From contig JAQVVB010000002.1 in assembly GCA_028699215.1 (NCBI GenBank), forward strand, positions 1-39,355: 39,355 nucleotides of DNA. The letters are read 5' to 3'. Origin of the DNA: Sphaerochaeta sp. (GTDB lineage: Bacteria > Spirochaetota > Spirochaetia > Sphaerochaetales > Sphaerochaetaceae). Each line of letters opens with the position of its first letter. The first letter of the stretch is position 1. The position numbers were made by a program, and so were the translations under genes. Positions 18,763 to 27,206 of the stretch are shown here, piece after piece. The notes under the pieces were generated by a model. That model was not told the origin of the DNA. It ran no database searches and saw only the letters and a program-made list of their open reading frames with translations.

Positions 18763-19592
18763 TTGGCACCTCCTGCAACAAATTCGGCAAATAGCTGGGC
18801 TATTCCCTCACTGGCGATATACCGCTTATAGGAGGAACTTCCGGTAAAATCATCCTTTGCTTCGATTGCATGTCCAACTGCTAGCTGGACATCCTGTCTA
18901 CTGGTCAACTCTCCATTCTCGATGGCGTTCTCTACATCAGAAAGGCGCTGTACGCCACTCCCCTTGACAGCAACATACACGCGTACATGATCGATGACCC
19001 CTTCATTGTTCTTGGTTGCACCGAATCCAACAGTAACGCCGGCTTGGCTTTCCAGGGTATTGGCGAAGCGAGAAGAGCCAACAAAACGTTGATCCTTGGA
19101 GAGGCTGACCCCGAGCAACAACGTACCACTGAATTGACTGTGGTAGGCATGATACTCCCTTATTGGAATGTTATCCTCGCTATACGCCCCACCTTCGGTC
19201 AGATTTGCCGTGAGCAAACGTGCACGGGATGCAAGCAATACGGGAGCAAGATACGAGTGATCCCCACAGAGTGCCAGGTTGCCTCCAAGTGTGGCCATAT
19301 TGCGCCGTGGAAACGAACCGCAATATAAAGCAGCATCTTTCAAGTATTGGGGAACCAAAGGAGATTCAACCAATTGTTGAAAGGTGACCATCGAACCAAT
19401 TCGAATCGAATTCCCTTCGTCGGTTATATTGTTCAGATGCAACTTGGAAAGACTGATGGCAGTCTTTGCCATCACGGTTGAATTCAAACGATTGATCTCT
19501 GTTCCTCCAGCATAAAACACGCTTTTAGGATTGTTTCTTCTCAATTTCAACGCATCTTCACTGTCATTTGCAATAAGAAATTCCTGTATCAT
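18759..19592 (-). CDS. ygfM: YgfM-type FAD-binding subunit partner of XdhD
   Basis: FYAGGTEINRLNS, CGSFPRRNMATLGGNLALCGDHSYLAPVLLA (CO-dehydrogenase flavoprotein-type); 4-bp overlap with xdhD. Confidence 0.85.
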   Translation of the reverse strand: MIQEFLIANDSEDALKLRRNNPKSVFYAGGTEINRLNSTVMAKTAISLSKLHLNNITDEGNSIRIGSMVTFQQLVESPLVPQYLKDAALYCGSFPRRNMATLGGNLALCGDHSYLAPVLLASRARLLTANLTEGGAYSEDNIPIREYHAYHSQFSGTLLLGVSLSKDQRFVGSSRFANTLESQAGVTVGFGATKNNEGVIDHVRVYVAVKGSGVQRLSDVENAIENGELTSRQDVQLAVGHAIEAKDDFTGSSSYKRYIASEGIAQLFAEFVAGGAK

Positions 19593-20977
19593 ACAGCCTC
19601 CTGTTTGGCAGCTTTGTCCATGAGTTTTCTGCTGATGGCATTAGCTTTATCAGCAAGTTCTTGTTCGTCGAAACCAACCAGCTGCCCAGCATCGACAACC
19701 ACTTTTCCATTGATGATCGTATAATCAGTATTATGATTGGTACCACAAAAAAGCAAGCTTGCAACGGGGTCACTTTGACTTCCCGCGTAGGGAATGGTGG
19801 AAACATCAAAGATGGCCATGTCTGCAGCCCACCCTTCTTCCAATTTTCCTACATTTCCAAAATTCAACATTTTCGCACCATTGATGGTCCCCATGGTAAA
19901 GGCTTCATTGGCTGTCAGCGCATCTGCACCATAACGAACTCTCTGCAACAACAAAGCCTGTCGAACTTCATTGAGCATATCGGAACTGTCATTGCTTGCG
20001 CTTCCATCGACGGCGATACCTACGTTGATACCCATAGCAAGCATCTCTTTTGCCCTACAGATGCCACTTCCCAATCTCATGTTGGAGGAAGGACAATGTG
20101 CAATGTGCGTACCGGTATCTTTCAAGATCTTAAGCTCTTCATCATTGAAGTGAATGCCATGTGCATAGAAAACATCTGAACCAATGAGGTTGCACTCCTG
20201 CATGAGCTGAACAGGACGCATCCCATACATCTCTACACAGAAATCTGCTTCATCGAAGGTTTCACACAGATGAGTATGCAATCTGACGCCATATTTTCTT
20301 GCAAGTGCAGCAGTTTCACTCATCAATTCTTTGGTGACACTGAAAGGACTGCAGGGAGCAAGGGCTATCTTGTGCATCGCATCAGGAGCTGGATCGTGAT
20401 ACGTCTGAATACACCGCTCACTATCGCTGAGAATCTCCTCGAGTGTCTGTACGACACTGTCAGGAGGAAGTCCACCATCTTTCTTGCTAAGACTCATGGA
20501 GCCTCTGGTAGGACTGAAACGCATTCCAAGCTGGTCGGCGGCCTTGAACTGCAAGCCCATCAAATCTCCGTTGAAATTACGGGGATACAGGTAGTGGTGA
20601 TCAGTGGTACAGGTACAACCGGTTTTCATCAATTCAGCCATGGCAAGCATGGAAGAATAATATACAGCCTCGTCATCAACATACTTCCACACATCATACA
20701 AGAATTTCAACCAGTCAAATAACTTTGCATTCTGAACAGCAGGATGGTTCCTTGTCAACGTCTGATAGAAGTGGTGATGTGTGTTGACCAATCCAGGAAT
20801 AACCACATGCTTTGAACAGTCTATGACCCGTACGCCTTCTTCAGCAACAAGCCCACCAGACGGTGCAATCTTAGCTACCTTATTGCCTTTGATAAGTAGG
20901 TCGGCTCCCTTGTACTGGGGACCGTCAAAACTGGGTTGCAGACAGAAAATGTCTTTCAGTAAAATCGAAGAGTCCAT
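19589..20977 (-). CDS. 8-oxoguanine deaminase-type amidohydrolase
   Basis: IPGLVNTHHHFYQTLTRNHPAVQNAKLFDWLKFLYDVW, LHTHLCETFDEADFC, AHCPSSNMRLGSGICRAKEML, VDGSASNDSSDMLNEVRQALLLQR; overlaps ygfM by 4 bp. Confidence 0.85.
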   Translation of the reverse strand: MDSSILLKDIFCLQPSFDGPQYKGADLLIKGNKVAKIAPSGGLVAEEGVRVIDCSKHVVIPGLVNTHHHFYQTLTRNHPAVQNAKLFDWLKFLYDVWKYVDDEAVYYSSMLAMAELMKTGCTCTTDHHYLYPRNFNGDLMGLQFKAADQLGMRFSPTRGSMSLSKKDGGLPPDSVVQTLEEILSDSERCIQTYHDPAPDAMHKIALAPCSPFSVTKELMSETAALARKYGVRLHTHLCETFDEADFCVEMYGMRPVQLMQECNLIGSDVFYAHGIHFNDEELKILKDTGTHIAHCPSSNMRLGSGICRAKEMLAMGINVGIAVDGSASNDSSDMLNEVRQALLLQRVRYGADALTANEAFTMGTINGAKMLNFGNVGKLEEGWAADMAIFDVSTIPYAGSQSDPVASLLFCGTNHNTDYTIINGKVVVDAGQLVGFDEQELADKANAISRKLMDKAAKQEAV

Positions 20978-20985
20978 GTATTCTC

Positions 20986-21855
20986 CTATTCGATGATTTC
21001 TCCAGAAGGACGCTTCGAAACTTCTGTCAAAAAATATTCCAGCATACGTTTGGTAGAAGTCCTTCTGTACTCCGGCATGGCATGCGGACTGATGATCTTG
21101 TCATAGTCAGCAAGGAAGGAGGGAAGCAACGAAGGAATATCCTCGACATTCTTTCCGATCAGGGTTGCTTCGAGAGCCTTGTTTCTTGCAATTTTTGGAC
21201 CTGCAGCACCGCTTGATGCGCGGAAATCGGTAATGACTCCCTTCTCATCAATCGTTATTGCAGCAGAAAGAGAGAGCTTTGTTATGGCATTGGCTCTCCG
21301 TGTTCCTATTTTTCGATACCAGCGATAGGTAAACGGCCTAGCTGGTTTCGGAATGATGATTTTAGTGATGATTTCATCATCTTGGAGAAGCGTCTTTTTC
21401 GCTCCATAGATAAAATCATCCAAAAGGACCGTTCGTTCGCCTTCGACACTGGCAAGAACGACAGAGGCATCAAGCAAAATCAAGGTTGCAGGAAGATCTC
21501 CCTTGGGAGATGCATTTCCGATATTCCCCCCGATTGTCGCCAGATTTCTCAAGGAAATGGCTCCCATACGGCTGGATGCCTCACGGACATGCCAGGGAAC
21601 AAGAGGAGAAGCAGCTATTTCGCTACTTGTGGTTGCACTGCCGATGCAAAGACTTCCATCAGGAGTTTCATTGATGCCGATGAGTTCCTTGAGATTTGAA
21701 ACGATCATGATCGGCCATGGAAACTTTGGGGTGACGCCAATACCTCTACGGTATTGAACCATCAGATCGGTTCCCCCTGACAACGGACGAGCACCGGTTT
21801 CCTTGCGGATGATCAAGGCTTCTTCAAGGGTCTTGGGAATATAGGTGCTCACCAT
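20986..21855 (-). CDS. xanthine dehydrogenase-family FAD-binding subunit
   Basis: TGARPLSGGTDLMVQYRRG, MGAISLRNLATIGGNIGNASPKGDLPATLILLDA. Confidence 0.93.
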   Translation of the reverse strand: MVSTYIPKTLEEALIIRKETGARPLSGGTDLMVQYRRGIGVTPKFPWPIMIVSNLKELIGINETPDGSLCIGSATTSSEIAASPLVPWHVREASSRMGAISLRNLATIGGNIGNASPKGDLPATLILLDASVVLASVEGERTVLLDDFIYGAKKTLLQDDEIITKIIIPKPARPFTYRWYRKIGTRRANAITKLSLSAAITIDEKGVITDFRASSGAAGPKIARNKALEATLIGKNVEDIPSLLPSFLADYDKIISPHAMPEYRRTSTKRMLEYFLTEVSKRPSGEIIE

Positions 21856-22325
21856 AAGCCATCCCCTCTTTCACTGGCAAGAGCAATACTCTCGACAATG
21901 AGGTCATATCCGGTACATCTGCAAATGTTTCCACTGATGCCCTTTCTGATTTCGTCTTCACTTGGATGGGGATTGGAACGCAGCAAATCTTCTGCAGCCA
22001 TCACCATACCGGGAATGCAGAAACCACACTGTACAGCTCCACCATCAGCAAATGCTTCTATGATGGTCTTTCCTTGTTCAGTTTCCTTGAGTCCATCGAT
22101 GGTTACGATATCACTACCCCCGACAGCACCAATGGGGACCATGCAGGTGGTGATGATCTTCCCATCCTTTAAAACCGAACAAGCGCCGCATTCGCCTTCT
22201 CCACAACCTTCTTTGGTTCCAGTAAGGCCGAAATCTTCTCGTATAACATCAAGTAAACGGCGAAGAGGATCCGTTGTAACGGAAACCTGTTGGCCGTTCA
22301 AGGTAAAATCAATCTTAGTTTCCAT
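21849..22325 (-). CDS. xanthine dehydrogenase-family 2Fe-2S subunit
   Basis: CGEGECGACSVLKDGKIITTC, GAVQCGFCIPGMVMAAEDLL, GNICRCTGYDLIVESI; trimmed start METKIDF. Confidence 0.95.
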   Translation of the reverse strand: METKIDFTLNGQQVSVTTDPLRRLLDVIREDFGLTGTKEGCGEGECGACSVLKDGKIITTCMVPIGAVGGSDIVTIDGLKETEQGKTIIEAFADGGAVQCGFCIPGMVMAAEDLLRSNPHPSEDEIRKGISGNICRCTGYDLIVESIALASERGDGLW

Positions 22326-24462
22326 GTATTTCCAGCTCCACAATAGTCTCTGGCGGGATGGGTATCTCGCAGATTCTTCTATCGATAGCACGACTCACTG
22401 CCTCACAGAATGCAGCATCGGCCCCATTGAAGACCAATTCCCCCATTCCTTTGGCACCAAAAGGTCCAAATTCGTAGGGATTGTCAACCAAGAAAGACTC
22501 CATTTTCGGGAAGTCCATGGAGGTAGGGATAATGTAATCGCTCATCGAGTTTTGCTTGAAGTAACCCTTTTTATTTTCCATCTTTTCCATGGAAGCATAT
22601 CCAAGACTCTGGATGACACCCCCATTCACTTGCCCCCGGATAAGCAGTTCATCAATGGGATGTCCAACATCATGACTTACCCAAATTCCCTTGGTTTCGA
22701 CTTCACTGGTAAGAGCATCGACCTCAACCTCGACAACAGCCGCTCCCCAGCCATACCCCAGATAGGCATCTCCTTGGAACGTGTTCTGGTCCCAAGGGAA
22801 CCCTTCTGGATGCTCATACTCTACTTCAACATGGAAGTCTTCTTCAGAATCATAGCGTTTTTTCATCAAGAGAGCTGCACGTTCTACAAGCTTGCCAACG
22901 ATCATCGTCGATCGACTGGCTGCGGTAGGACCGCTATCGGGGACCTTTGAGGTATCGGGATTATCATAGTTGATCATGTGCAGATCAAGGTCCAAGACCT
23001 GTGCTGCAATCTTTCGAAGAGCTGTCTGGAACCCCTGTCCCATCTCCGTACTACCGACAAGAATATCGACAGTTCCGTCAGAATGCTTGTGCAACCGAGC
23101 ATGGCCTTTGATGATCATTTGTTCACCATTGCCGGTAAATGCTCCTCCATGGTTGTACAGAGCGATGCCGATGCCTTTTCCAGTTCCTCTGCCATATTCT
23201 TTGGCCTTGCGCCAATAATCAGAGGCATCGGTAATTTGTTTGATCATTTCAGGAAGCTTCACTTCTTCATAGACATGACCATTGGTATTGGTAAGGGAAC
23301 CTTTCTTCAAAAGGTATTCATTTCTCAGTTCCAAAGGATCACGTCCCAAAAAATTTGCCAGATGATCCATATGACGTTCAATGGCAAAAAGTGTCTGTGG
23401 TGCTCCAAATCCACGGAAGGCATCACTGGGGAAGGTGTTGGTGGCAACTCCTCGACCATGAATCCTTGTAGAGGGAATACCGTAACAGCCTGTAGCATGA
23501 AACACACCTCGTTGCAGCACGACAAAAGAGCAAGAAAGATACCCACCGACGTTATAGACAACATCGATATCCATACCCAGAATTGCTCCCTTATCATCCA
23601 AGGCAGTCTTGATGATGGTTCTGCTTGGGTGACGTTTAACAGAGAATTCCATATCTTCCGATCGGTCAAAAACCATTTGTATCGGTTTTCCGATAGTATT
23701 CACAGCTACCAGAAGAGGCCCCGCCAGGACATCTGGAAAATGTTCTTTCCCTCCAAAAGCCCCCCCTGTAGTGGTTTGACGGACAATGATCTTATCATAG
23801 GGAATATTCAGCAATCCTGCTATGGATTTGCGAATATAGAAGGGGCATTGTGCAGAAGCGTAAATGACGAAGGCATCATCTTCTTGTACACAGGCAACAG
23901 AATTGGTTTCGAGATGCACATGTTCTTGGAATCCGGTACGATAGGTCTCTTCAAAGACCCGATCGGCTCGATTGAAGACTTCGTCCATCTCGTCACCGGT
24001 CTTTATCTCGAGTTCACAGAAAATATTCGTATCATTGACAAACGCCCCGCCCTTACAAGCCAAGCCCTCTTCAATGGAAATTGCTGGTTCATGTTCTTCA
24101 TACGTGATGATCAAGTCATCCAACAGGTTGGCCAGAACATTTCTATCTGGACCGACCAAGAGACCAATGGTCTCCCCTACATATCTTACTTCGTTCTCGG
24201 CAAAACACTTCCAATCTTTTGCAATCATCCAAAGCTCATTCTTGCCTTCAGGAGGAATATCTTTATGACTGATAAAATAATACCCTTCAGGCAACGAAGG
24301 AACTTCAATATTCTTGATGATTCCTCGAGGTATGGAAGAACGTACCATACGACTGTACAGCATTCCTTCAAAGGTCATATCTGATAGATATTTTTGCGTT
24401 CCGCTCGCTTTAGCTATTGCATCGGATCGTCTTACAGCGGTCTCAATCGGCATTTTTGCCAT
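22315..24462 (-). CDS. xanthine dehydrogenase-family molybdopterin-binding subunit
   Basis: YASAQCPFYIRKSIAGLL, TTGGAFGGKEHF, DAFRGFGAPQTLFAIERHMD, GSTEMGQGFQTALRKIA, FGPFGAKGMGE; GGAG RBS supports start at MAKMPIE. Confidence 0.93.
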   Translation of the reverse strand: MAKMPIETAVRRSDAIAKASGTQKYLSDMTFEGMLYSRMVRSSIPRGIIKNIEVPSLPEGYYFISHKDIPPEGKNELWMIAKDWKCFAENEVRYVGETIGLLVGPDRNVLANLLDDLIITYEEHEPAISIEEGLACKGGAFVNDTNIFCELEIKTGDEMDEVFNRADRVFEETYRTGFQEHVHLETNSVACVQEDDAFVIYASAQCPFYIRKSIAGLLNIPYDKIIVRQTTTGGAFGGKEHFPDVLAGPLLVAVNTIGKPIQMVFDRSEDMEFSVKRHPSRTIIKTALDDKGAILGMDIDVVYNVGGYLSCSFVVLQRGVFHATGCYGIPSTRIHGRGVATNTFPSDAFRGFGAPQTLFAIERHMDHLANFLGRDPLELRNEYLLKKGSLTNTNGHVYEEVKLPEMIKQITDASDYWRKAKEYGRGTGKGIGIALYNHGGAFTGNGEQMIIKGHARLHKHSDGTVDILVGSTEMGQGFQTALRKIAAQVLDLDLHMINYDNPDTSKVPDSGPTAASRSTMIVGKLVERAALLMKKRYDSEEDFHVEVEYEHPEGFPWDQNTFQGDAYLGYGWGAAVVEVEVDALTSEVETKGIWVSHDVGHPIDELLIRGQVNGGVIQSLGYASMEKMENKKGYFKQNSMSDYIIPTSMDFPKMESFLVDNPYEFGPFGAKGMGELVFNGADAAFCEAVSRAIDRRICEIPIPPETIVELEIHGN

Positions 24463-24539
24463 GTACAAGGCTCCTTCAATCGATATATAGTTATCCATTA
24501 TTTATCAAAATAATCAATGGACACCCAGAGGCTAAACAA

Positions 24540-24564
24540 CCACAAGGTAAATAATACCTTGTGG
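24540..24564 (-). terminator. hairpin between ygeY and the Mo-hydroxylase operon
   Basis: Perfect 10-bp stem CCACAAGGTA-aataa-TACCTTGTGG, followed on the minus strand by TTGTTT. Confidence 0.75.
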
Positions 24565-24608
24565 CTGTAGTATACCATACTGATTAACTAAGATAAACCT
24601 ATCGGCTC

Positions 24609-25823
24609 TTAGTTCTCCAAGGAGTAAGGGAGCATAGCATAGAAAGCACTACAAATCTCAAGATCGTCAATGCGGTTGATTTCGTTGGGAGCGTGAGCTT
24701 GTGACTCATCGCCAGGTCCGAAACCGATAGCAGGAATCTTGTGGCGTCCAGTGGTTGCAACCAAGTTGGTTGAGAAGGTCCACTTGTCTACGACAGGAGC
24801 CTTTCCAAAGAGAGCCTCATGTCCAGCTACACCAGCAACTACCAAAGGATGGGTTGCATCGATTTTCCATGTTGGGAAATAGAGCTCTTGAGAATAAGGC
24901 TTTTTGGTCCAGCCGATTTTCTCATAGTTGGGCATTTCAACAACGATTGATGCAGGATCATCTCCAGTTGCCTTGGCGATGTACTCGCGAACCTGGCTGA
25001 TGGCAAGATCTGCGTCTTCACCCCAAGTGAGGCGACGGTCGCAATAGAGCATGGCATAGTCTGCAACTGCACACTGGCTGGGGCCCTTTACATCCATCTG
25101 ACTGACGGTGATGGTTCCTTTCCCAAGGAACTTTTCGTCATCGGGTTGCAGGTCCTTGTTCAACTGCTCAATGGCGAGAGCTGCCTTGGCTGCTTTGTAC
25201 GCAGCACTCACACCGCGCTCAGGAGCACTACCATGGCAAGAAATGCCCTTGAGGATTACTCTGATTTCCATACGACCACGATGTCCGCGATAGAGGCGGC
25301 AGCTGGTGGGTTCAGTGGAAACCACCAAGTCAGGGCGGAAGTTCTCTTCTTCAATGAGGTACTTCCAGCACATGCCGTCACAATCCTCTTCCATTACCGT
25401 GAAGGTAAAGTAACAGGTATATTCACCACCGTAACCGAGTTCCTTAAGAATTCTTCCGGCAGTAATCATGGATGCAGCGCCACCCTTCTGGTCGCTGGTG
25501 CCACGTCCCCATACCTTTCCGTCCTTGATGTCGCCGCAGAAGGGATCAAAATCCCAGTTCTTGAGGTTACCGACTTCGACAGTATCGATATGTGCATCAA
25601 AAGCCAATTTCTTTGGTCCGTTACCAACGCGACCGATTACCGAGCCAAGTCCATCGATGTAGACTTCGTCAAATCCAGCCTCTTCACAGAGAGTGACGAT
25701 AAGACGACAAACATCCTCTTCCTGGGAGCTGTAACTTTTGGTTTTCACCATCTTTGAAAGGTTGATCGCCGTATAATCACGATATTCGGCAGCCTTTGCT
25801 CTGATCTGTTCCTGAATAGTCAT
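24609..25823 (-). CDS. ygeY: YgeY-family hydrolase (M20-type, selenium-metabolism/purine cluster)
   Basis: LAFDAHIDTVEVGNLKNW, GRGTSDQKGGAASMITAGRIL, VMEEDCDGMCWKYLIEE, EPTSCRLYRGHRGRMEI; start trimmed to MTIQEQ. Confidence 0.92.
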   Translation of the reverse strand: MTIQEQIRAKAAEYRDYTAINLSKMVKTKSYSSQEEDVCRLIVTLCEEAGFDEVYIDGLGSVIGRVGNGPKKLAFDAHIDTVEVGNLKNWDFDPFCGDIKDGKVWGRGTSDQKGGAASMITAGRILKELGYGGEYTCYFTFTVMEEDCDGMCWKYLIEEENFRPDLVVSTEPTSCRLYRGHRGRMEIRVILKGISCHGSAPERGVSAAYKAAKAALAIEQLNKDLQPDDEKFLGKGTITVSQMDVKGPSQCAVADYAMLYCDRRLTWGEDADLAISQVREYIAKATGDDPASIVVEMPNYEKIGWTKKPYSQELYFPTWKIDATHPLVVAGVAGHEALFGKAPVVDKWTFSTNLVATTGRHKIPAIGFGPGDESQAHAPNEINRIDDLEICSAFYAMLPYSLEN

Positions 25824-25871
25824 ATAATATTCCCCTTCGACCCTCATGGTCATATCTTCACATCACTCACT

Positions 25872-27194
25872 TCAAGGAGCGATTTTGTCTACTTTTTCCC
25901 AAACCCGCTGAGCAACCTTTGCAGCCTGCGCATAGATTGCATCGACATCAAGACCCGGGAATTTTCTGTTCTCCATGACGAACTTTCCGTCCACCATGAC
26001 ACTTTCAACACAATTGCTGCTCATACCCCATACAAAATGGGAAGCTGCATTATCAGCTACGAGCGGAGTTGGGTTATGGTAATCGAGAATATTCAGATCA
26101 GCCTTATACCCAGCTTCAATCCTGCCAAAATTACCGTCAAAGTACTTTTCAACAAGCTTGTTTCCTCGTGAAAGCGCTGTTACATAATCACCAGGCCACC
26201 AAGAACCGGTTTGGTCCTTATGCTTGAAGAATGCGAGCTTGAGCTCTTCAAACATGTTGCCACCACATCCATCGGTACCGATGATCAGATTCTTCACCTG
26301 CTGGATGTTCTTGCAATATCCAACATTGTTGTTCATGTTGCTTCTTGCATTATGAGCAAAAAAGCAGTCATGCTCGTTGATCTTTGCAATCTCAGATTCA
26401 TTCAGATGAAGACCATGAACCAACAGTGAGTTGGAGGTCAACAGACCGAACTTCTCCAGTCGATCGATGATGTCAGCATTGTAATGATGGTGAGAATGCA
26501 CGACATCGTACTTATCCTCAGCCACATGCAGGTGAAGTCCGGCGCCGGATTCCTTCATCGCCTCACCCATCATGCGAAGACCTTCATCAGGAATCGTAAA
26601 GGGAGCATGTCCACCTATCATTCCTCGAACAAGCTTGCTGCTCTTGCTGGACATGGCGAATCTAAGGTTCTCCTCTACTCCAGCTTCAACTTCCTTCATT
26701 CCACCGTTGCGGTCGGTCACTTCGTAGCAGGTTGCACCACGTACCCCAACTTCTTCCATTCCCTTGGCGATTGTATCCAAAGAGTTGGCGATATATGAAG
26801 GGCTGGCGTGATGATCGATACAGGTTGTGGTACCTGCAGCGATTGCATCCAAGGAGCAGATCAAAGAACTATAGTAACATGCTTCTTCGTCCAACCCTCT
26901 ATCAAGACGCCACCACCATTCCTTAAGAACCTGGATGAAATCATTTTGAGGTCCAGCTGAAATCAGCATTCCTCGTGAAAGCCCGGAATAGTAATGGTGA
27001 TGACCACATACGTTGCCAGGAATGACTGTTTTATGACTGCCGTCAATAATTCTGTCTGCCTTGACTGTAGAACCGGCATTTGCATGAACAGCGAGGATGA
27101 TGTCGTCTTGAATGACGACATCTACTCCCTCGGAAACTGCAAATGGAGGCATAGTCTGCATGACTCGCGTGTTTTTAATAACAATAGTAGACAC
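25872..27194 (-). CDS. ssnA: SsnA-type aminohydrolase
   Basis: IPGNVCGHHHYYSGLSRGM, CIDHHASPSYI, LHLHVAEDKYDVVHSHHHY, FFAHNARSNMNNNVGY, GTDGCGGNMFEELK; GTG start with GGAG RBS. Confidence 0.92.
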   Translation of the reverse strand: MSTIVIKNTRVMQTMPPFAVSEGVDVVIQDDIILAVHANAGSTVKADRIIDGSHKTVIPGNVCGHHHYYSGLSRGMLISAGPQNDFIQVLKEWWWRLDRGLDEEACYYSSLICSLDAIAAGTTTCIDHHASPSYIANSLDTIAKGMEEVGVRGATCYEVTDRNGGMKEVEAGVEENLRFAMSSKSSKLVRGMIGGHAPFTIPDEGLRMMGEAMKESGAGLHLHVAEDKYDVVHSHHHYNADIIDRLEKFGLLTSNSLLVHGLHLNESEIAKINEHDCFFAHNARSNMNNNVGYCKNIQQVKNLIIGTDGCGGNMFEELKLAFFKHKDQTGSWWPGDYVTALSRGNKLVEKYFDGNFGRIEAGYKADLNILDYHNPTPLVADNAASHFVWGMSSNCVESVMVDGKFVMENRKFPGLDVDAIYAQAAKVAQRVWEKVDKIAP

Positions 27195-27206
27195 TGCTCT
27201 CTCCTT

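Noticed and set aside
22978-24384. 468-aa plus-strand ORF opposite the Mo-hydroxylase subunit
   Set aside because: Antisense shadow of a clearly conserved molybdopterin-binding subunit; no RBS or domain signal.
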